Assembly: GCA_905197905.1 (NCBI GenBank)
Contig: CAJKAP010000020.1
Coordinates: forward strand, 1 to 8,790
Source of the DNA: an uncultured Sutterella sp.
GTDB taxonomy: Bacteria > Pseudomonadota > Gammaproteobacteria > Burkholderiales > Burkholderiaceae_F
Direction: 5' to 3'
Length of the DNA stretch: 8,790 bases
Part shown: positions 8,401-8,790 of the stretch, one piece after another
Layout of the letters: each line of letters opens with the position of its first letter
Numbering within the stretch: position 1 is the stretch's first letter
Notes under the pieces: generated by a model
The model's database searches: none
Told to the model about the DNA's origin: nothing
Seen by the model: only the letters and a program-made list of their open reading frames with translations
Translations under genes and position numbers: made by a program

Positions 8401-8420
8401 GTCTGCATCCATATACAGAC
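8401..8420. promoter_or_regulatory. LexA-box-like dyad upstream of lptF (CTG-N10-CAG)
   Basis: The 20-mer GTCTGCATCCATATACAGAC has perfect 5-bp arms and contains the LexA core CTG-N10-CAG. On the minus strand it begins CTGTATAT, the classic left half-site; the other half is GCAG rather than ACAG. It lies just downstream of the candidate lptF start point, where a repressor could block transcription. LPS export is not a usual SOS function, so the match may be chance or may bind another regulator. Confidence 0.4.
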
Positions 8421-8432
8421 CACAAACCTAAG

Positions 8433-8459
8433 ATTTTAGACGAAATCCTTGCTTTACAA
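8433..8459 (-). promoter_or_regulatory. Candidate lptFG promoter
   Basis: On the minus strand, TAAAAT (8433-8438, five of six matches to TATAAT) is preceded after 15 nt by TTGTAA (8454-8459). The spacing is shorter than the preferred 16-18, so this is a weak promoter at best. The start point would fall near 8426, giving a leader of about 75 nt that contains both dyads. Confidence 0.35.
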
Positions 8460-8503
8460 AAGGAAGATTGTGAGAAATCAAGGAAAAAATCATAAATCGC
8501 AGT

Positions 8504-8512
8504 TTATTCACA
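8504..8512 (+). other. DnaA box, TTATTCACA
   Basis: This is an exact match to the DnaA-box consensus TTATNCACA on the plus strand. It lies in the AT-rich tract, in the opposite orientation to the two boxes further right. Confidence 0.45.
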
Positions 8513-8625
8513 AAGATAACCTTACTTGTTAGTAACTTTGTTGGAATAGGGTATTTAAAAAAGATAACTCTTTGAATTAAAAAGATTTTTCAATACGCCT
8601 TGGAGATCAATGAATTTCGAATTCC

Positions 8626-8634
8626 TGTGGATAT
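8626..8634 (-). other. DnaA-box-like 9-mer, ATATCCACA
   Basis: One mismatch to TTATNCACA, read on the minus strand. It is part of a 10-bp direct repeat, CCTGTGGATA (8624-8633 and 8655-8664), whose copies are 31 bp apart and so lie on nearly the same face of the helix. Confidence 0.4.
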
Positions 8635-8656
8635 TTTTTCTTTCTTCCTTCTAACC

Positions 8657-8665
8657 TGTGGATAA
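8657..8665 (-). other. DnaA box, TTATCCACA
   Basis: This is an exact match to TTATCCACA, the strongest E. coli-type DnaA box, read on the minus strand. It has the same orientation as the box at 8626-8634 and lies about 37 bp beyond the 5S terminator stem. Confidence 0.5.
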
Positions 8666-8693
8666 GTTTTAATAGAAAAGATTTCCGAAGGCA

Positions 8694-8736
8694 GAAAAGA
8701 CGAAACCCCTGCTACCGTCAAGGTAACAGGGGTTTC
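8694..8736 (-). terminator. Intrinsic terminator of the rRNA operon
   Basis: Arms 8722-8736 and 8702-8716 are 15 nt each around a 5-nt loop. In the minus-strand RNA all positions pair, one as G-U; in the plus-strand RNA that position is an A-C mismatch, which supports use on the minus strand. The stem is followed by CGTCTTTTCTG. It begins about 8 nt after the 5S 3' end. Confidence 0.88.
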
Positions 8737-8743
8737 TAATGGG

Positions 8744-8790
8744 AGAGCTCGGCAATGTCCTACTTTCACTGGAAATACAACCAACTATCA
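8744..8790 (-). rRNA. rrf: 5S ribosomal RNA, 3' end (partial)
   Basis: Read on the minus strand, the right edge starts TGATAGT and continues to GTGAAAGTAGGACATTGCC, the conserved 3' third of bacterial 5S rRNA. It resembles the betaproteobacterial form (GATGATAGT...GTGAAAGTAGGTCATCGCC). The 3' end is placed near 8744 because GAGCTCT should form the terminal helix with the unseen 5' end, and the terminator follows directly. The rest of the gene, and presumably the 23S and 16S genes, lie beyond the right edge. Confidence 0.88.

Larger units (their letters stand above)
8421..8701. other. AT-rich intergenic tract with DnaA-box-like sites
   Basis: By my count this stretch between lptF and the 5S terminator is about 30 % GC (85 of 280), against about 47-50 % in the genes, and I find no convincing gene. 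It contains three DnaA-box-like 9-mers (8504-8512, 8626-8634, 8657-8665). It also has a repeated AAAGATAAC (8512-8520 and 8560-8568), a pyrimidine tract (8635-8651), and an imperfect IHF-like core ATCAA-N4-TT (8606-8616). It might be an origin-like or DnaA-binding region, or simply the upstream region of lptFG. Confidence 0.5.

Noticed and set aside
8374..8412. Minus-strand 12-codon ORF in the lptF leader, starting ATG GAT GCA
   Set aside because: It has no Shine-Dalgarno and no codon run suggesting attenuation; it overlaps the dyads by chance.
8377..8439. Plus-strand 20-codon ORF starting ATG ACT CGC
   Set aside because: It has no ribosome binding site, is antisense to the lptF leader, and its peptide resembles nothing I recognise.
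8610..8654. Plus-strand 14-codon ORF (MNFEFLWIFFLSSF) with GGAG 4 nt upstream of its ATG
   Set aside because: It is very short, has tight spacing, runs into the antisense of the 5S terminator and rRNA, and no gene follows that it could lead. It also overlaps both right-hand DnaA-like boxes.

Overview
The window reads as chromosomal DNA from a betaproteobacterium, most likely a low-GC member of the Burkholderiales close to Sutterella or Parasutterella. That placement is inference. It rests on the betaproteobacterial look of the 5S rRNA 3' end, a double-length tandem UvrA of a kind I recall from this broad group, the LptF/LptG sequences, and coding regions near 47-50 % GC. Nothing looks phage- or plasmid-borne, and I see no insertion sequence or CRISPR array.

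Layout from left to right. The left edge (1-54, minus) holds the 5' two-thirds of tRNA-Ala(GGC), running out of the window. A gene-free, AT-rich stretch (55-343) separates it from a divergent, very large uvrA (344-6022, plus). This is one 1892-residue chain made of two complete UvrA units in tandem, with four ABC ATPase cores and four zinc modules whose motifs are all intact. A bidirectional terminator hairpin (6030-6074) lies between uvrA and the convergent lptG-lptF pair (8352 down to 6086, minus). That pair overlaps by one base at its junction and encodes the two inner-membrane permease subunits of the lipopolysaccharide exporter. Upstream of lptF is about 390 bp without a convincing gene. 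It holds a candidate lptF promoter, two adjacent 5-10-5 dyads (one matching the LexA core CTG-N10-CAG), and a roughly 30 % GC tract with three DnaA-box-like 9-mers. The right edge is the 3' end of a 5S rRNA gene (minus) with its terminator, so an rRNA operon ends here.

How the genes work together. UvrA is the damage-recognition ATPase of nucleotide excision repair and acts in the cytoplasm on DNA. LptF and LptG form the membrane core of LptB2FGC, which extracts LPS from the inner membrane. The two systems are functionally unrelated and share only a terminator.

Points most worth a second look: the fused UvrA with a second half that lacks about 84 residues after its first zinc module; the DnaA-box cluster in the AT-rich gap beside the rRNA operon (possible oriC, DnaA-titration or reactivation site, or chance); and the paired dyads in the lptF leader.
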